Shown: positions 10,484 to 21,046, counted from the first letter of the stretch. The stretch: DNA of 64,000 bases from Vibrio casei (GCF_002218025.2 NZ_AP018680.1:806001-870000), one strand, 5' to 3'. Program-made: numbers and translations. The notes: a model not told the origin generated them from the letters alone.

Positions 10484-11299
10484 ATGAGTGATATAGAGTT
10501 TTTTGATCAAGATCTGGATGAATGCACCTTAATTGAAGGGGCGGTAGCTCTCATTTACCAAATTTTCCCAGAAACCGATAAACAATGGATTATGCTAACC
10601 TTAGATTCAATGTTTGATGAACTCGAACATTCGTTAGTTCATGAACAAAACGAAAAGCAGAAGTTTGAATCTTTCCTTCGTTATTTTTATCATGAGTGGA
10701 AGTTTCACGGTGATAGCGAAGAATTTTTTAACTCGGAAAATACGCGTATTGATTCGGTTTTAAAACGTCGTAAAGGCATACCCGTTAGTTTAGGTGCTTT
10801 GTTATTGTATTTTGGTGAGCGTTTAGGTTTCCCTATAGAGGGGGTGACTTTTCCAAGCCAATTTATAGTTAAAGTATGTTGGCATAATGAACCAGCGTTA
10901 TACATCAACCCATTTAATGGGGAGTATGTCTCTAAATCTATTTTACGTGCTTGGTTAATTGGCCACGATGGACCATTAGCTAGATTAAAACCCAAAGATT
11001 TAGTGACTTCGGACAACCCAACCACATTAGGTCGTTGGTTAGCTGTTATTAAAAGTGCCTTGCTACGAGAAGACAATTTTACACAAGCACTAACCTGCAC
11101 GGATATCGCATTAAGTTTTGTGCCAGATGATCCTTATGAAATCCGTGATAGAGGTTTTATTTATCAACAGCTAGATTGCCATCAAATGGCGGCTGATGAT
11201 TTTCAGTACTTTATAGACAATTGCCCTGAAGACCCTTCATCTGAAATTTTAAAACTTCAGGTGAATGCTTTAAGTGGTAACCACGTAACTATTCACTAA
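10484..11299 (+). CDS. SirB1 family protein (YchA-like, transglutaminase-like fold)
   Basis: The 271-aa protein belongs to the SirB1/YchA family: a transglutaminase-like N-terminal domain with RRKGIPVSLGALLLYFGERLG near residue 93 and GVTFPSQFIVKV, then a C-terminal TPR-like segment (FTQALTCTDIALSFVPDDPYEIRDRG). Molecular function is unknown. It lies between sirB2 and kdsA, the usual context. Confidence 0.9.
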   Translation: MSDIEFFDQDLDECTLIEGAVALIYQIFPETDKQWIMLTLDSMFDELEHSLVHEQNEKQKFESFLRYFYHEWKFHGDSEEFFNSENTRIDSVLKRRKGIPVSLGALLLYFGERLGFPIEGVTFPSQFIVKVCWHNEPALYINPFNGEYVSKSILRAWLIGHDGPLARLKPKDLVTSDNPTTLGRWLAVIKSALLREDNFTQALTCTDIALSFVPDDPYEIRDRGFIYQQLDCHQMAADDFQYFIDNCPEDPSSEILKLQVNALSGNHVTIH

Positions 11300-11322
11300 C
11301 GCTCAACTCGTGCGTTTATTGA

Positions 11323-12204
<882 letters not shown>

Positions 12205-12234
12205 TCTACATTGAGAATAACATCTCGGTATTGT

Positions 12235-12267
12235 AATCCAGCGATTTAGGTCGCTGGATTTTTTTAT
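12235..12267 (+). terminator. Intrinsic terminator after kdsA
   Basis: AATCCAGCGA / TCGCTGGATT stem with a short loop followed by a run of T, about 30 nt after the kdsA stop. Confidence 0.85.
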
Positions 12268-12408
12268 GCCTGTGCATTCCTTATGTGGGGTAGGTTGTTA
12301 TGCAATAAATGATAATATGGTCACTTACCAGTTGTGACTCACTTTCTAAATCAGCACTTCAATGCTAATTTGGAATGAAAATACTCGATCAATATACAGG
12401 GAGAAGGT

Positions 12409-12834
12409 ATGAGTTTACGTCCATTTCATTTAGCGATTCCAGTTTATGATGTTCCTCTTGCAAGAGCATTTTACCGTGATGTATTCCAATTAGAAGAAGG
12501 ACGGTCATGTGATCAATGGGTCGATTTTAACTTTTTTGGGCATCAGTTGGTCATTCATGAGCACCCTAAAACCTCTTCTCAGCAACTTGCGAATACTAAC
12601 GATGTGGATGGGCATAATGTTCCTGTTCCACACTTTGGCGTCGTGCTTGAGTGGGAACAATGGGAAGCCCTCGCCAGCCAATTAAAGCACGCTAATATTG
12701 AATTCGTGATTGAACCCTACGTCAGGTTTAAAGATCAAGTAGGGGAACAAGCTACGATGTTCTTTTTCGACCCTTGTGGAAATGCATTGGAATTTAAAGC
12801 ATTCAAAGATTTAGGACAGCTATTTGCCAAATAA
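12409..12834 (+). CDS. VOC-family (glyoxalase/dioxygenase fold) protein
   Basis: A 141-aa single-gene VOC protein: two beta-alpha-beta-beta-beta halves with putative metal ligands His8 (FHLAIPV), His in VPHFGVV and Glu in NALEFK. VOC proteins include glyoxalases, dioxygenases and fosfomycin-resistance enzymes; the substrate here cannot be told. The ATG follows GGGAGAAGG. The gene stands alone between the kdsA terminator and the 5'-nucleotidase gene. Confidence 0.85.
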   Translation: MSLRPFHLAIPVYDVPLARAFYRDVFQLEEGRSCDQWVDFNFFGHQLVIHEHPKTSSQQLANTNDVDGHNVPVPHFGVVLEWEQWEALASQLKHANIEFVIEPYVRFKDQVGEQATMFFFDPCGNALEFKAFKDLGQLFAK

Positions 12835-12930
12835 AAAGTGAACCTCCAATGTTGCTGTTATCATTTAGTAAACGAGATGGATTAACCATTCACTCACTTT
12901 TGTATTTTCTTCTTTTTTAGGTGTTCATAG

Positions 12931-14604
12931 ATGAAATATTGGGTATTAAAAACTGCAACCATCGCCATCGCGGTGGCGTCAATCGTTGGCTGTTCATCAC
13001 AAAGTGACAGTAATGCGAAAACCGAATGGCAAGCTAATAAACTGTATAAGTTAACCGTACTGCACACCAATGATAATCATGGTCGATTTTGGCATAACCA
13101 AGATGGTGAGTACGGCATGGCAGCGCGTAAAGCTTTAGTGGATAGTATCCGTCAACAAGTGAGTGCGGAAGGCGGGAGTGTATTACTGTTTTCTGGGGGA
13201 GATATTAACACCGGGGTTCCTGAATCCGATCTTCAAGATGCTGAACCTGATTTCAAGGGTATGAATAAAATTGGTTATGACGCCATGGCGGTTGGTAATC
13301 ATGAATTTGATAACCCACTTTCAGTGTTAATGAAGCAGCGTGATTGGTCTAATTTCCCAATGTTGTCAGCTAATATTTATGATAAGAAAACAGGTAAGCG
13401 TTTATTTGAACCTTATAAAATTTTTGAAGAGCAAGGCATTAAAATTGCCGTGATCGGTTTAACAACCGAAGATACAGCTAAAATTGGTAACCCAGAGTAC
13501 ATAGGTGGTATTGAGTTTCGCGATCCAAAACTTGAAGCTAAGAAAGTGATCGCTGATTTGGAGATAAATGAGAAGCCTGATTTGATTTTTGCGGTGACTC
13601 ATATGGGGCATTATGACAATGGTAATAGTGGCGTGAATGCACCGGGTGATGTGACGTTAGCCCGTTATTTACCTAAAGGTGAGTTGGATATGATCATAGG
13701 CGGTCATTCACAAGAGCCAGTCTGTATGAAATCAACTAATCATCGTGATAGCGACTATAAGCCTGGTGAAGTTTGCGTGCCTGATCAGCAAAATGGTACG
13801 TGGATCGTTCAAGCGCATGAATGGGGTAAATATGTGGGCCGCGCTGATTTTGAGTTCCAAAATGGACAATTAAACATGGTTAGCTATGGTTTGATTCCAG
13901 TCAATTTGAAAGAAAACGTAATAGTGAATGGTAAAAAAACTAAAATTTTTGTTCAAAAAGAAATTATACAAGATCAAGAATTAAAAGATTTTTTACAACC
14001 ATATCAGGATAAAGGCCAAGAACAACTAAACGTTCAAATTTCTTATTCGAATAGCAAGCTTGAAGGTGACCGTAACGTGGTGCGCTATAAGCAGACGAAC
14101 CTAGGCCGCTTGATTGGCATGTCACACATGGAGCGAGTTAATGCCGACTTTGCGGTAATGAATTCTGGTGGCGTGCGTGATTCTATTGCGGCAGGTGATA
14201 TCACTTACAAAGATGTTCTTAAAGTGCAGCCATTTGGCAATATCGTCACCTATATGGATATGAAAGGTAGCGAACTGTTGGATTATCTCAATGTCGTGGC
14301 GACCAAGCCGGTTGATTCGGGTGCTTACGTGCAGTTTGCTGGAATATCAATGACAGTTGCCAAAGACAAAGTGAGCAATGTTGTCATTGGTGGCAAGCAG
14401 CTTGATCCAAATAAAGTTTATCGTTTCTCTATCCCAAGCTTTAATGCAGCCGGTGGTGATGGCTATCCAAAAATTGATGATAAGCCGGGCTTTGTGAATA
14501 CAGGGTTTGTTGATGCCGAAGTATTAAAAGACTACCTAGAAAAACACAACCCAATCAATGCAGCCGATTACGAGCCGGATGGCGAAATTAAATACCTTAA
14601 GTAA
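12931..14604 (+). CDS. ushA: 5'-nucleotidase / UDP-sugar hydrolase, lipoprotein (UshA/NutA type)
   Basis: This family hydrolyses extracellular nucleotides to nucleosides for uptake. The 557-aa protein starts with a lipoprotein signal (IVGC, Cys near residue 21), so it is membrane-anchored like Vibrio NutA rather than free in the periplasm like E. coli UshA. The metallophosphatase domain shows LHTNDNHGRFW, GGDINTG, AVGNHEFD and GGHSQEP; the C-terminal substrate domain contains NSGGVRDSI and FNAAGGDGYP. It is a single gene followed by a terminator. Confidence 0.94.
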   Translation: MKYWVLKTATIAIAVASIVGCSSQSDSNAKTEWQANKLYKLTVLHTNDNHGRFWHNQDGEYGMAARKALVDSIRQQVSAEGGSVLLFSGGDINTGVPESDLQDAEPDFKGMNKIGYDAMAVGNHEFDNPLSVLMKQRDWSNFPMLSANIYDKKTGKRLFEPYKIFEEQGIKIAVIGLTTEDTAKIGNPEYIGGIEFRDPKLEAKKVIADLEINEKPDLIFAVTHMGHYDNGNSGVNAPGDVTLARYLPKGELDMIIGGHSQEPVCMKSTNHRDSDYKPGEVCVPDQQNGTWIVQAHEWGKYVGRADFEFQNGQLNMVSYGLIPVNLKENVIVNGKKTKIFVQKEIIQDQELKDFLQPYQDKGQEQLNVQISYSNSKLEGDRNVVRYKQTNLGRLIGMSHMERVNADFAVMNSGGVRDSIAAGDITYKDVLKVQPFGNIVTYMDMKGSELLDYLNVVATKPVDSGAYVQFAGISMTVAKDKVSNVVIGGKQLDPNKVYRFSIPSFNAAGGDGYPKIDDKPGFVNTGFVDAEVLKDYLEKHNPINAADYEPDGEIKYLK

Positions 14605-14640
14605 TCTGAATTATTGAACTGAAAGTCAGTTTATTTAAAA

Positions 14641-14663
14641 ATATACTCAAGTGACTTAGGTAT
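14641..14663. repeat. Short palindromic relic of the MITE-like repeat ends
   Basis: TATACTCAAGTGACTTAGGT reads as the left terminal-repeat motif (TATACCCAAGT) butted against the right one (ACTTGGGTATA). It resembles the termini of the element at 16784-17050 with the interior missing. Confidence 0.4.
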
Positions 14664-14665
14664 AA

Positions 14666-14697
14666 AACAGCGCTGAATCGAGCGCTGTTTTCGTTTC
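14666..14697 (+). terminator. Intrinsic terminator after the 5'-nucleotidase gene
   Basis: AACAGCGCT / AGCGCTGTT stem with a 6-nt loop followed by TTTCGTTT. Confidence 0.8.
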
Positions 14698-14725
14698 TAA
14701 AGGTAATCGTTTGTAAGGACAAATT

Positions 14726-15199
14726 ATGACACCGGCAATTAATCTCGCTAAAAAGAAAAAAATCCCACATACGGTTCATCAATATAAACACGATCCTAAT
14801 GCAGCAAGTTATGGGCTAGAGGCGGCAGAGGTACTTGGACAAAATCCAGCACAAGTATTTAAAACCTTATTATTTTGCCTCAATGGTGAAGCGAAGAATC
14901 TTGCGGTGGCGATCATTCCAGTTGAGAACAAGTTAAACCTCAAACAAGTAGCCAAAGCCGCTGGTGCTAAAAAAGCCGAAATGGCGGATCCAGATATTGC
15001 GCAAAAAGCCACAGGTTACGTTGTGGGAGGGATTAGTCCTCTAGGTCAAAAGAAAGCACTACCGACCTTTATTCATCAGTCTGCTTTAAATTTTGAAACT
15101 ATTTGTGTGTCAGCCGGAAAACGAGGTTTAGAGATAGAACTTACACCACAAGATTTGGCCATATTAACAAAAGCGAATTTTGTAGGTTTGTGTCAATAG
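14726..15199 (+). CDS. ybaK: Cys-tRNA(Pro)/Cys-tRNA(Cys) deacylase YbaK
   Basis: YbaK/EbsC edits Cys mischarged onto tRNA-Pro in trans. The 157-aa protein shows the family core: VFKTLLFCLNGE with its Lys near residue 46, VENKLNLKQVAKAAGAKKAEMA, and TGYVVGGISPLGQKK near residue 100, at the usual single-domain length. The ATG at 14726 follows AAGGAC. It is convergent with the tRNA-Cys/tRNA-Leu pair. Confidence 0.94.
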   Translation: MTPAINLAKKKKIPHTVHQYKHDPNAASYGLEAAEVLGQNPAQVFKTLLFCLNGEAKNLAVAIIPVENKLNLKQVAKAAGAKKAEMADPDIAQKATGYVVGGISPLGQKKALPTFIHQSALNFETICVSAGKRGLEIELTPQDLAILTKANFVGLCQ

Positions 15200-15238
15200 A
15201 ATAATGTTCGGTATGGAGATAAAGGTTGTCAGTATTTA

Positions 15239-15312
15239 TGGAGGCGCCTCCCGGAGTCGAACCGAGGTCCACGGATTTGCAATCCGCTGCATAGCCACTC
15301 TGCCAAGGCGCC
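15239..15312 (-). tRNA. tRNA-Cys (GCA)
   Basis: Minus-strand 74-nt cloverleaf GGCGCC...GGCGCC with anticodon GCA in GGATTGCAAATCC and encoded TCCA. It lies downstream of tRNA-Leu(UAA) with a 36-nt spacer. Confidence 0.97.
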
Positions 15313-15348
15313 ATTTTATTTGGGGATGAATCTGAAGAAATTTTTGGA

Positions 15349-15435
15349 TGGTGCCCCGGGCCGGACTTGAACCGGCACAGCGCGAACGCCGAGGGATTTT
15401 AAATCCCTTGTGTCTACCAATTCCACCACCAGGGC
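15349..15435 (-). tRNA. tRNA-Leu (UAA)
   Basis: Minus-strand 87-nt class II tRNA starting GCCCTGG with anticodon loop TTTAAAA (anticodon UAA), long variable arm and CCA. Probably cotranscribed with tRNA-Cys. Confidence 0.97.
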
Positions 15436-15608
15436 ACAAGCAATCTACATTGCAAGGCACCTAACTGAACAGTTAGAACACCATCGTCTCAGTGAGGAGA
15501 CGAAGCATACTTTATAGGATTGAGCCGAGAGGTAAACAGTTATTTTAAAAAACAGGTTTAAGTGCTTGCTTTTTCGGCTTTTTGCTTTGTTTGTGAACAA
15601 AAAATGCA

Positions 15609-16661
15609 TTATTTATTTTTGGGTGTCCACTTTTTAATGCCGCTGCTATTTGAATGACTAAAACGAGAACCTTTAGTTTCGGGGGGCGTATGTGATGATG
15701 TTTTCGGTTTGTCTTGATTACGAGTACGGTTGCCACCAGTTTTACCTTGTTCATCACGGTTACCGCGCGCTTTGCGTTCAAACTCACCCTTACCACGGTA
15801 CGTTTTAAATTGAGGTTGTTGTTCGCGTTGAAGTTCACGTTCTTTTTCTGCTTGCGCTTGTTGACGTGCATCATGAAGTTTAGCATCGGTTGCTTTTTCT
15901 ATCACTCTGCCTTCAGCATCGATTTTAGAGGCTTCTTCTGTACCGACAGAACCTTCAATCATGCTGTGAATTTCACTGACTTCTGAATCCGTTAAATAAC
16001 GCCACTTTCCATTTGGTAAACCATCAATTGTTATATTCATAATACGAACGCGGCGTAATTTATAGACATCGTAACCTAATGCTTCACACATACGACGTAT
16101 TTGGCGGTTTAAACCTTGGGTTAACACCATGCGAAATGAAAAATCAGTTTCTTTGGTGACCTTACAGGGCAGAGTTGTCGTATCTAAAATATCGACCCCT
16201 GCACTCATTTTTGCAATAAATTCTTCAGTAATGAATTTATCTACACGAACGACATATTCTTTTTCGTGCGCATTACCCGCACGTAAGATTTTATTGACGA
16301 TATCGCCATCGTTGGTTAAGAAAATCAAACCATCGGATGGTTTATCTAAACGGCCAATCGGGAATATACGTTTATGGTGGCCAATAAAGTCGACAATATT
16401 ACCTTCAATATGACGCTCAGTCGTACAGGTAATACCCGTAGGTTTATTGAGAGCAATGTAAATGGGCTTTTCTTTACTGCGGATAGGTTTGTGATCAACC
16501 AAAACTTCATCACTAGGCATCACTTTAGTCCCCATTTCAGGTACTTGACCATTTATAGTGACACGGCCTTCTTCGATTAACTTATCGGCTGCACGACGTG
16601 AACAGAAGCCAGAATCGCTGATGAATTTATTTAAACGGATAGAAGAAGTTTGATTAGTCAT
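15609..16661 (-). CDS. rluF: 23S rRNA pseudouridine(2604) synthase RluF
   Basis: RluF converts U2604 of 23S rRNA to pseudouridine. The 350-aa protein has an N-terminal S4 RNA-binding domain ([20 protein letters not shown]), the catalytic Asp in [17 protein letters not shown] near residue 112, and [20 protein letters not shown] low-complexity, basic C-terminal tail of about 100 residues ([16 protein letters not shown] and so on) exceeds E. coli RluF. I start at the ATG at 16661, preceded by AAAGAGAT; the frame is open to 16721 but upstream residues are not conserved. Confidence 0.93.
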   Translation of the reverse strand: MTNQTSSIRLNKFISDSGFCSRRAADKLIEEGRVTINGQVPEMGTKVMPSDEVLVDHKPIRSKEKPIYIALNKPTGITCTTERHIEGNIVDFIGHHKRIFPIGRLDKPSDGLIFLTNDGDIVNKILRAGNAHEKEYVVRVDKFITEEFIAKMSAGVDILDTTTLPCKVTKETDFSFRMVLTQGLNRQIRRMCEALGYDVYKLRRVRIMNITIDGLPNGKWRYLTDSEVSEIHSMIEGSVGTEEASKIDAEGRVIEKATDAKLHDARQQAQAEKERELQREQQPQFKTYRGKGEFERKARGNRDEQGKTGGNRTRNQDKPKTSSHTPPETKGSRFSHSNSSGIKKWTPKNK

Positions 16662-16783
16662 ATTGATCTCTTTTTGACGTTTCACAACGGAACTCTCAAG
16701 GTGAATGATAAATAAACTCACCTTGAGAAATGAAGGTGCAAGAGTTTAACAGATCGAGTTAAAAAGAGACAGATGAATACAAA

Positions 16784-17050
16784 TATACCCAAGTGACTTC
16801 AAGATGCAGAATTCAGAGCTATCATCCAAGCCTTTAGGCCGGGATGATTGGTGAAGGAATGTAGGTACCTTTCAAACCAATCTGACACGGCATAAAGGTT
16901 TGGATGGCGCTCCCGAAGGGCAAGTTAAAACAAGCTTTATGCTGCGTTAAATGAAATAGAGATAGAATCACTATGATCATATTCAATTTACCTTGTCTAA
17001 AGCTTGTTTTATTCTTGCTGAAACTCGCATCTTGAAGTTACTTGGGTATA
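16784..17050. mobile_element. MITE-like element with 24-bp terminal inverted repeats
   Basis: A 267-bp non-coding unit bounded by near-perfect inverted repeats: left 16784-16807 (TATACCCAAGTGACTTCAAG...) and right 17027-17050 (...CTTGAAGTTACTTGGGTATA). No open frame of note lies inside. It sits between divergently oriented 5' and 3' gene ends (rluF start, smrA stop). Similar ends recur at 14641 and around 27975-28095, so it is a dispersed repeat of this genome. It is too short to encode a transposase and would depend on one in trans. Confidence 0.7.
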
Positions 17051-17053
17051 GTA

Positions 17054-17632
17054 CTAGCTCATTCTTTTTTGATGTCGTTCTCGATTATCGAGCTTCATTT
17101 CCGCACTTTTTTTAATTAATACATACACTGCACCTGAACCGCCATGAAAAGGTTGTGCGCTATGAAAACACATCACATCAGTAATTTGTTCTAACCAAGC
17201 GGCGATGTAACTTTTCATTAGGGCTGGTGGAGTAGACAGTTCACCCTTGCCATGTATTATTAAAACACTTCGAGTGTCCAAGCGTTGAGCTTGGCGCAGA
17301 AAAGAAACCACGTCTTCACGAGCTTGTTTGAGCGTACGACGATGCAGATCTAGTTTGGCGGTAATCGGGTATTTACCTAAACGTAACTTTCGGAACACAC
17401 CATCTTGTACACCGTCTTTTTTGTACTCAAGAATATCATTAGGTTTGAGCATTGGGGCGTTATCTAAAGATAAGTATTCTTCATTTTGCTCTGCAAGTGA
17501 TACTGCAGCTTGACGACGAGCAAGGTGAGCTTCGGTTAGAGCCCGATCTTTTGGTTTTATCGCCGTATCTTGTTCTATTGGTTTTACATCCCCCATCATT
17601 TTTTGGAATAAATCTAAATCATCATCTTGCAT
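17054..17632 (-). CDS. smrA: Smr-domain DNA endonuclease SmrA (YdaL)
   Basis: The 192-aa protein carries an Smr domain, LDLHRRTLKQAREDVVSF near residue 94 with the LDLH motif and VLIIHGKG near residue 125, ending HGGSGAVYVLIKK. Smr domains of the YdaL type have nicking endonuclease activity in vitro; the cellular role is unclear. The N-terminal DLFQKMMGDVKP matches SmrA rather than SmrB. The ATG at 17632 is preceded by GAGGACAA. Confidence 0.9.
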   Translation of the reverse strand: MQDDDLDLFQKMMGDVKPIEQDTAIKPKDRALTEAHLARRQAAVSLAEQNEEYLSLDNAPMLKPNDILEYKKDGVQDGVFRKLRLGKYPITAKLDLHRRTLKQAREDVVSFLRQAQRLDTRSVLIIHGKGELSTPPALMKSYIAAWLEQITDVMCFHSAQPFHGGSGAVYVLIKKSAEMKLDNRERHQKRMS

Positions 17633-17827
17633 AAGATTGTCCTCAAGGTAGACGTAATAGGCAAATTATAGCGATTTGCTTATAGATGTGAATTAACCTT
17701 GATTATTATTTAATCGCTTGAAAGTTATTTTTGAGTTTAATGATTTTTTTCGTGTAAATCCCTTGCGTATGCCAAATAAATCCGTAATATACGCAGCTCA
17801 TTCAGCGATACATAGTTGATTGAAACT

Positions 17828-17904
<77 letters not shown>

Positions 17905-17911
17905 TATTAAG

Positions 17912-17939
17912 AAAAGCCACTCAATTGAGTGGCTTTTTT
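17912..17939 (+). terminator. Terminator after tRNA-Pro, probably bidirectional
   Basis: AAAAGCCACTCAATTGAGTG palindrome continues to GGCTTTTTT; it can also serve the marR gene arriving from the other side. Confidence 0.85.
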
Positions 17940-17976
17940 GCGTTTAGAGCTTAGTAAAAGGCTTTTTAGAATTTTA

Positions 17977-18474
17977 TTACTCCCAGTTAGCTAATAATTT
18001 TGTTAAAAGCAGCTCCATTTCTTTTTGTTCTTGAATCTCTAAGCATGAGAATCTTTGATGGCGTGACTGCTTTATCTTATCCAAAATATTTTCAATATGT
18101 TGTAAACCTAATGGTGTTAATTGAACCAGTTTACTACGCTTATCTTTAAGATTATCTATTCGATGAATCAGAGCAAAATCTTCGACTCTTTTGAGAACTT
18201 TTGTTAATCCACCCGAGCTAAATAACATCGTTTGATAAAGCTGAGTAGGGCTTGAAATATAAGGTGTTCCTTGACGGTATAGACTGATTAGAATACTGAA
18301 ATCGGCTTGTTGAAGGTTATACGGTTCTAAATAATGTTGTACATCCGCAGCTAAATGATCAGAGAGCCGATGAATGCGTAATATGATTTCTTCATAGGAT
18401 AGTCGTTGTTTTTCCTTATCAGTTCCTAAGGATCCTAAGGAAAGTAATGTAGAGACAGGAATTTTGGTTGTCAT
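17977..18474 (-). CDS. MarR-family transcriptional regulator
   Basis: A 165-aa winged-helix protein: helices around residues 30-55, recognition region QTMLFSSGGLTKVLKRVED near residue 82, wing IDNLKDKRSKLVQLTPLG near residue 108 with the conserved D-R motif. MarR proteins usually repress a divergent exporter gene and release DNA on binding small phenolics. The divergent neighbour is a drug-efflux MFS gene with a palindrome between, which fits local control of that pump. Confidence 0.9.
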   Translation of the reverse strand: MTTKIPVSTLLSLGSLGTDKEKQRLSYEEIILRIHRLSDHLAADVQHYLEPYNLQQADFSILISLYRQGTPYISSPTQLYQTMLFSSGGLTKVLKRVEDFALIHRIDNLKDKRSKLVQLTPLGLQHIENILDKIKQSRHQRFSCLEIQEQKEMELLLTKLLANWE

Positions 18475-18503
18475 GATGTTTTACCTTAAGAGGTGATTTG
18501 ATC

Positions 18504-18521
18504 TATCTTGCTAGAAAGATA
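18504..18521. promoter_or_regulatory. Candidate MarR operator
   Basis: TATCTTGCTAGAAAGATA is an 18-bp near-perfect palindrome (one mismatched pair) in the 89-bp space between the divergent marR and MFS genes. Confidence 0.55.
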
Positions 18522-18563
18522 AATTAAGGTTACCATTTTGTTATAAAATTTCTAGAGGTGAAT

Positions 18564-19739
18564 ATGTCAAAATCTATTTCAGCGTCCTTGATAGTGCTGC
18601 TAGCAAGCGTGTTTGCGCTAAGCCCATTTTCAATTGATACCTACTTGCCAGCAATACCCACTATCGCTTCTGAACTCAATGTTGAGATCAATTGGGTCGC
18701 GATGACGGTCAGTTTATATGTCTTCGGTCTTGCGATTGGCCAGTTGTTGGGTGGTCAATTTTCAGATAAATACGGCCGTCGTATCGTAATGATGGTCGGG
18801 CTGGTAATTTTTGCCTTGGGTAGTGTAGCCATTTCATCTGCGCAGTCTATACAAGTACTGTGGGCGTGTCGTTTTATTCAATCAATTGGTGGTGGTATTG
18901 CTATCGTCTGTGTTCCTGCTTTAATTCGTGATAATGCGGAAGGGAGAGAAGCTGCACGTTTATTTTCATTGATTGCTTTAATCATGATGATCGCGCCATC
19001 GATTGCACCGTCTGTAGGCACGTTAATTTTAACTTTATTAAATTGGCACTTTATTTTTATCTTCTTAGGAATATTAGGTTTTACCTTAGCGGTTTATGCT
19101 TTTTTTTTGGTACCAAAACCGGTGCTGAAAACTTCCCAGAACACACCTAAACTAATGTCTTATTCTGAGGTGTTACGGCAAAGAACCGTGTTCGGATATT
19201 TATTAGCACTCGCGTTTGGTTTTAGCGTTATGCTGATTTTTTTGACGAACTCTCCATTTGTGTATATGGAATATTATGGTATATCAGAGAAAGTATTTTC
19301 CGTGCTTTTTTTGATGAATGTATTAGGGCTGATTGCCATTAATAGACTTAATAGTTATTTGTTGAAAAAACATGGCCCAGCAGTTTTGTTGGTTCGATTT
19401 ATTCAAATGCAACTTTGTGGCGCGATCATTTTGTTATTGTCGGTTACGTTTTTTCCGCAACATATGTATGGCGTCGTTGCTGGGTTTATCATTATGGTGT
19501 CGGCGAACGCGGGGATTATGCCAAATACCAATGCGTGTTATTTACAATACTTTAAACAGAACTCAGGTAAAGCGGCGGGATTATTAGGTTCTATGCAATT
19601 TCTTACTGCTTCTATTGTGAGTGGGTTGGTGGCTTATTTTACTCAGGGTAACTTGTGGCCGGTTGCGATTGGGGTGGTGCTGGCGAGCGCAATTGCTTTA
19701 TGGGGGGCTTGCGATGGTAAGAAAAGACTCAATGTGTAG
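18564..19739 (+). CDS. Bcr/CflA-family multidrug efflux MFS transporter
   Basis: A 391-aa 12-TM major facilitator of the drug:H+ antiporter-1 Bcr/CflA group. PFSIDTYLPAIPTIASEL in TM1 and GQFSDKYGRRIVMMVG (motif A) near residue 70 are diagnostic. The ATG at 18564 has GAGG five bases upstream; an in-frame GTG at 18558 overlaps that site. It is divergent from the marR gene, which probably regulates it. Substrate is not predictable. Confidence 0.92.
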   Translation: MSKSISASLIVLLASVFALSPFSIDTYLPAIPTIASELNVEINWVAMTVSLYVFGLAIGQLLGGQFSDKYGRRIVMMVGLVIFALGSVAISSAQSIQVLWACRFIQSIGGGIAIVCVPALIRDNAEGREAARLFSLIALIMMIAPSIAPSVGTLILTLLNWHFIFIFLGILGFTLAVYAFFLVPKPVLKTSQNTPKLMSYSEVLRQRTVFGYLLALAFGFSVMLIFLTNSPFVYMEYYGISEKVFSVLFLMNVLGLIAINRLNSYLLKKHGPAVLLVRFIQMQLCGAIILLLSVTFFPQHMYGVVAGFIIMVSANAGIMPNTNACYLQYFKQNSGKAAGLLGSMQFLTASIVSGLVAYFTQGNLWPVAIGVVLASAIALWGACDGKKRLNV

Positions 19740-19930
19740 TTACTCATTTTAAGTTTAAGTTTTGGGAAATGATTCCCTCAATTGATTAAAGTCAGTGAAT
19801 AGTGGTTTCAGGTGAGACTGTTTTCCTTTCTTTGTTTTTAATGGTTTGGTTAAGTACCCAGACATTTATTTGTCATCATTTATGCCTATTCTATTGATTA
19901 ACTTTTTTAGCTGACTATTCAGAGGAATAA

Positions 19931-20860
19931 ATGAATCAGAAAATTATTGCTGTTGTGATGACGATTACGGGTCTTTTTACTTCACCATTATATGCAAATA
20001 CTATTCGTGCAGGTGATGTTATTAACGTCAGCTTGGACGAACTTATCCCAACTCAGACTTCTGTTGGGTATGACCAAATCATGTATAAGCTCGGTCGTTA
20101 TCAATTTGATCGGGAGAAAATGTTTGATGAGGTGTGCGAAGCGAATGGCCAAAAGGGTGTTGAAAATATATCTGTTAATGCGAGCCCTAATAATCCGTCC
20201 AGCTTTACTTGTCAGTTAACTGTAGGCAAGCGCAAACAAGATATGAAAACAGTGGTGATTGCGCCAGATGGTGACTATTACCTGACGGATGGTCATCATA
20301 CGTTTAATGTTTTTTATGAAATGCCGGAAGGCAGTGCGGACTTTCATATCAACGTCGTTGTTGCGAAAGATTACCGTGACATCAAAGGAATGGATAAATT
20401 TTGGACGCAAATGAAAAACGATGGTAATACATGGTTATTTGATGTTAACAGTAACCCTATTCGTTATGACGAGCTTCCGACATCATTAGGCATCAAAAAC
20501 TTTCATAACGATCTTTACCGCTCTCTTATGTATTTTACTCGTGGCGTGAGTTGGGATAAGCCAGACAAGCCAGTACCATTTTTGGAGTTTTATTGGTCTA
20601 AAGAAGTACGTAAAAAAATAGATGCCAGCACTTTCGATTTAAATTCTAAAGACGGTTACGCTAAAGCGGTTAAAACGGTGAGTGAATATATCTTAGCGGT
20701 CGATACGACTGACGTTGGGGGATCGAATTTATCCGCTAAGCAAATGGGGCAATTTAACGCCTACGATAAAAAAGCGTTTAAGAAATTGTTTAAAGGCGAT
20801 GGCAAGATTGATTATCTGCTGCGTTATAAAGCCACGCTATCGGAAAAGCCTTCTCAGTAA
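19931..20860 (+). CDS. Secreted ParB/Srx-fold protein
   Basis: A 309-aa protein with a signal peptide (cleavage near SPLYA-N at residue 23) and a ParB/sulfiredoxin-like domain around residues 30-165: SLDELIPTQTSVGYDQIMYKL, then YYLTDGHHTFNVF with the DGHHT motif. The family is annotated as ParB-like putative nuclease, but it is exported here and no DNA function is shown. It is a single gene with a good ribosome site (GAGGAATAA) and a downstream terminator. Confidence 0.8.
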   Translation: MNQKIIAVVMTITGLFTSPLYANTIRAGDVINVSLDELIPTQTSVGYDQIMYKLGRYQFDREKMFDEVCEANGQKGVENISVNASPNNPSSFTCQLTVGKRKQDMKTVVIAPDGDYYLTDGHHTFNVFYEMPEGSADFHINVVVAKDYRDIKGMDKFWTQMKNDGNTWLFDVNSNPIRYDELPTSLGIKNFHNDLYRSLMYFTRGVSWDKPDKPVPFLEFYWSKEVRKKIDASTFDLNSKDGYAKAVKTVSEYILAVDTTDVGGSNLSAKQMGQFNAYDKKAFKKLFKGDGKIDYLLRYKATLSEKPSQ

Positions 20861-20967
20861 AGACGGTCACACCTAAAGTAATCGGAGTTGCAGTTAGGCG
20901 GTAAATGAACATGGCCAATGAAATTGCGGCCTCAAGTTAGGCGTGTACAATTAGGTTAATCTTATCG

Positions 20968-20998
20968 AAGGTCTTGTGTTTTGATGCAAGACCCTTTT
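20968..20998 (+). terminator. Terminator between the ParB-like gene and the RNA methyltransferase gene
   Basis: AAGGTCTTG / CAAGACCCTTTT hairpin with a 10-nt loop. It overlaps the in-frame TTG/ATG near 20981, arguing for the later start of the next gene. Confidence 0.6.
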
Positions 20999-21046
20999 GC
21001 TTTTGTTTGCTACTATACGCTCACTTTTTTCTTCGATGACATCTTT

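Noticed and set aside
15545..15886. 113-aa frame overlapping the end of rluF
   Set aside because: Alternative frame of the basic low-complexity tail of RluF; composition is Asn/Lys-rich with no recognisable domain.
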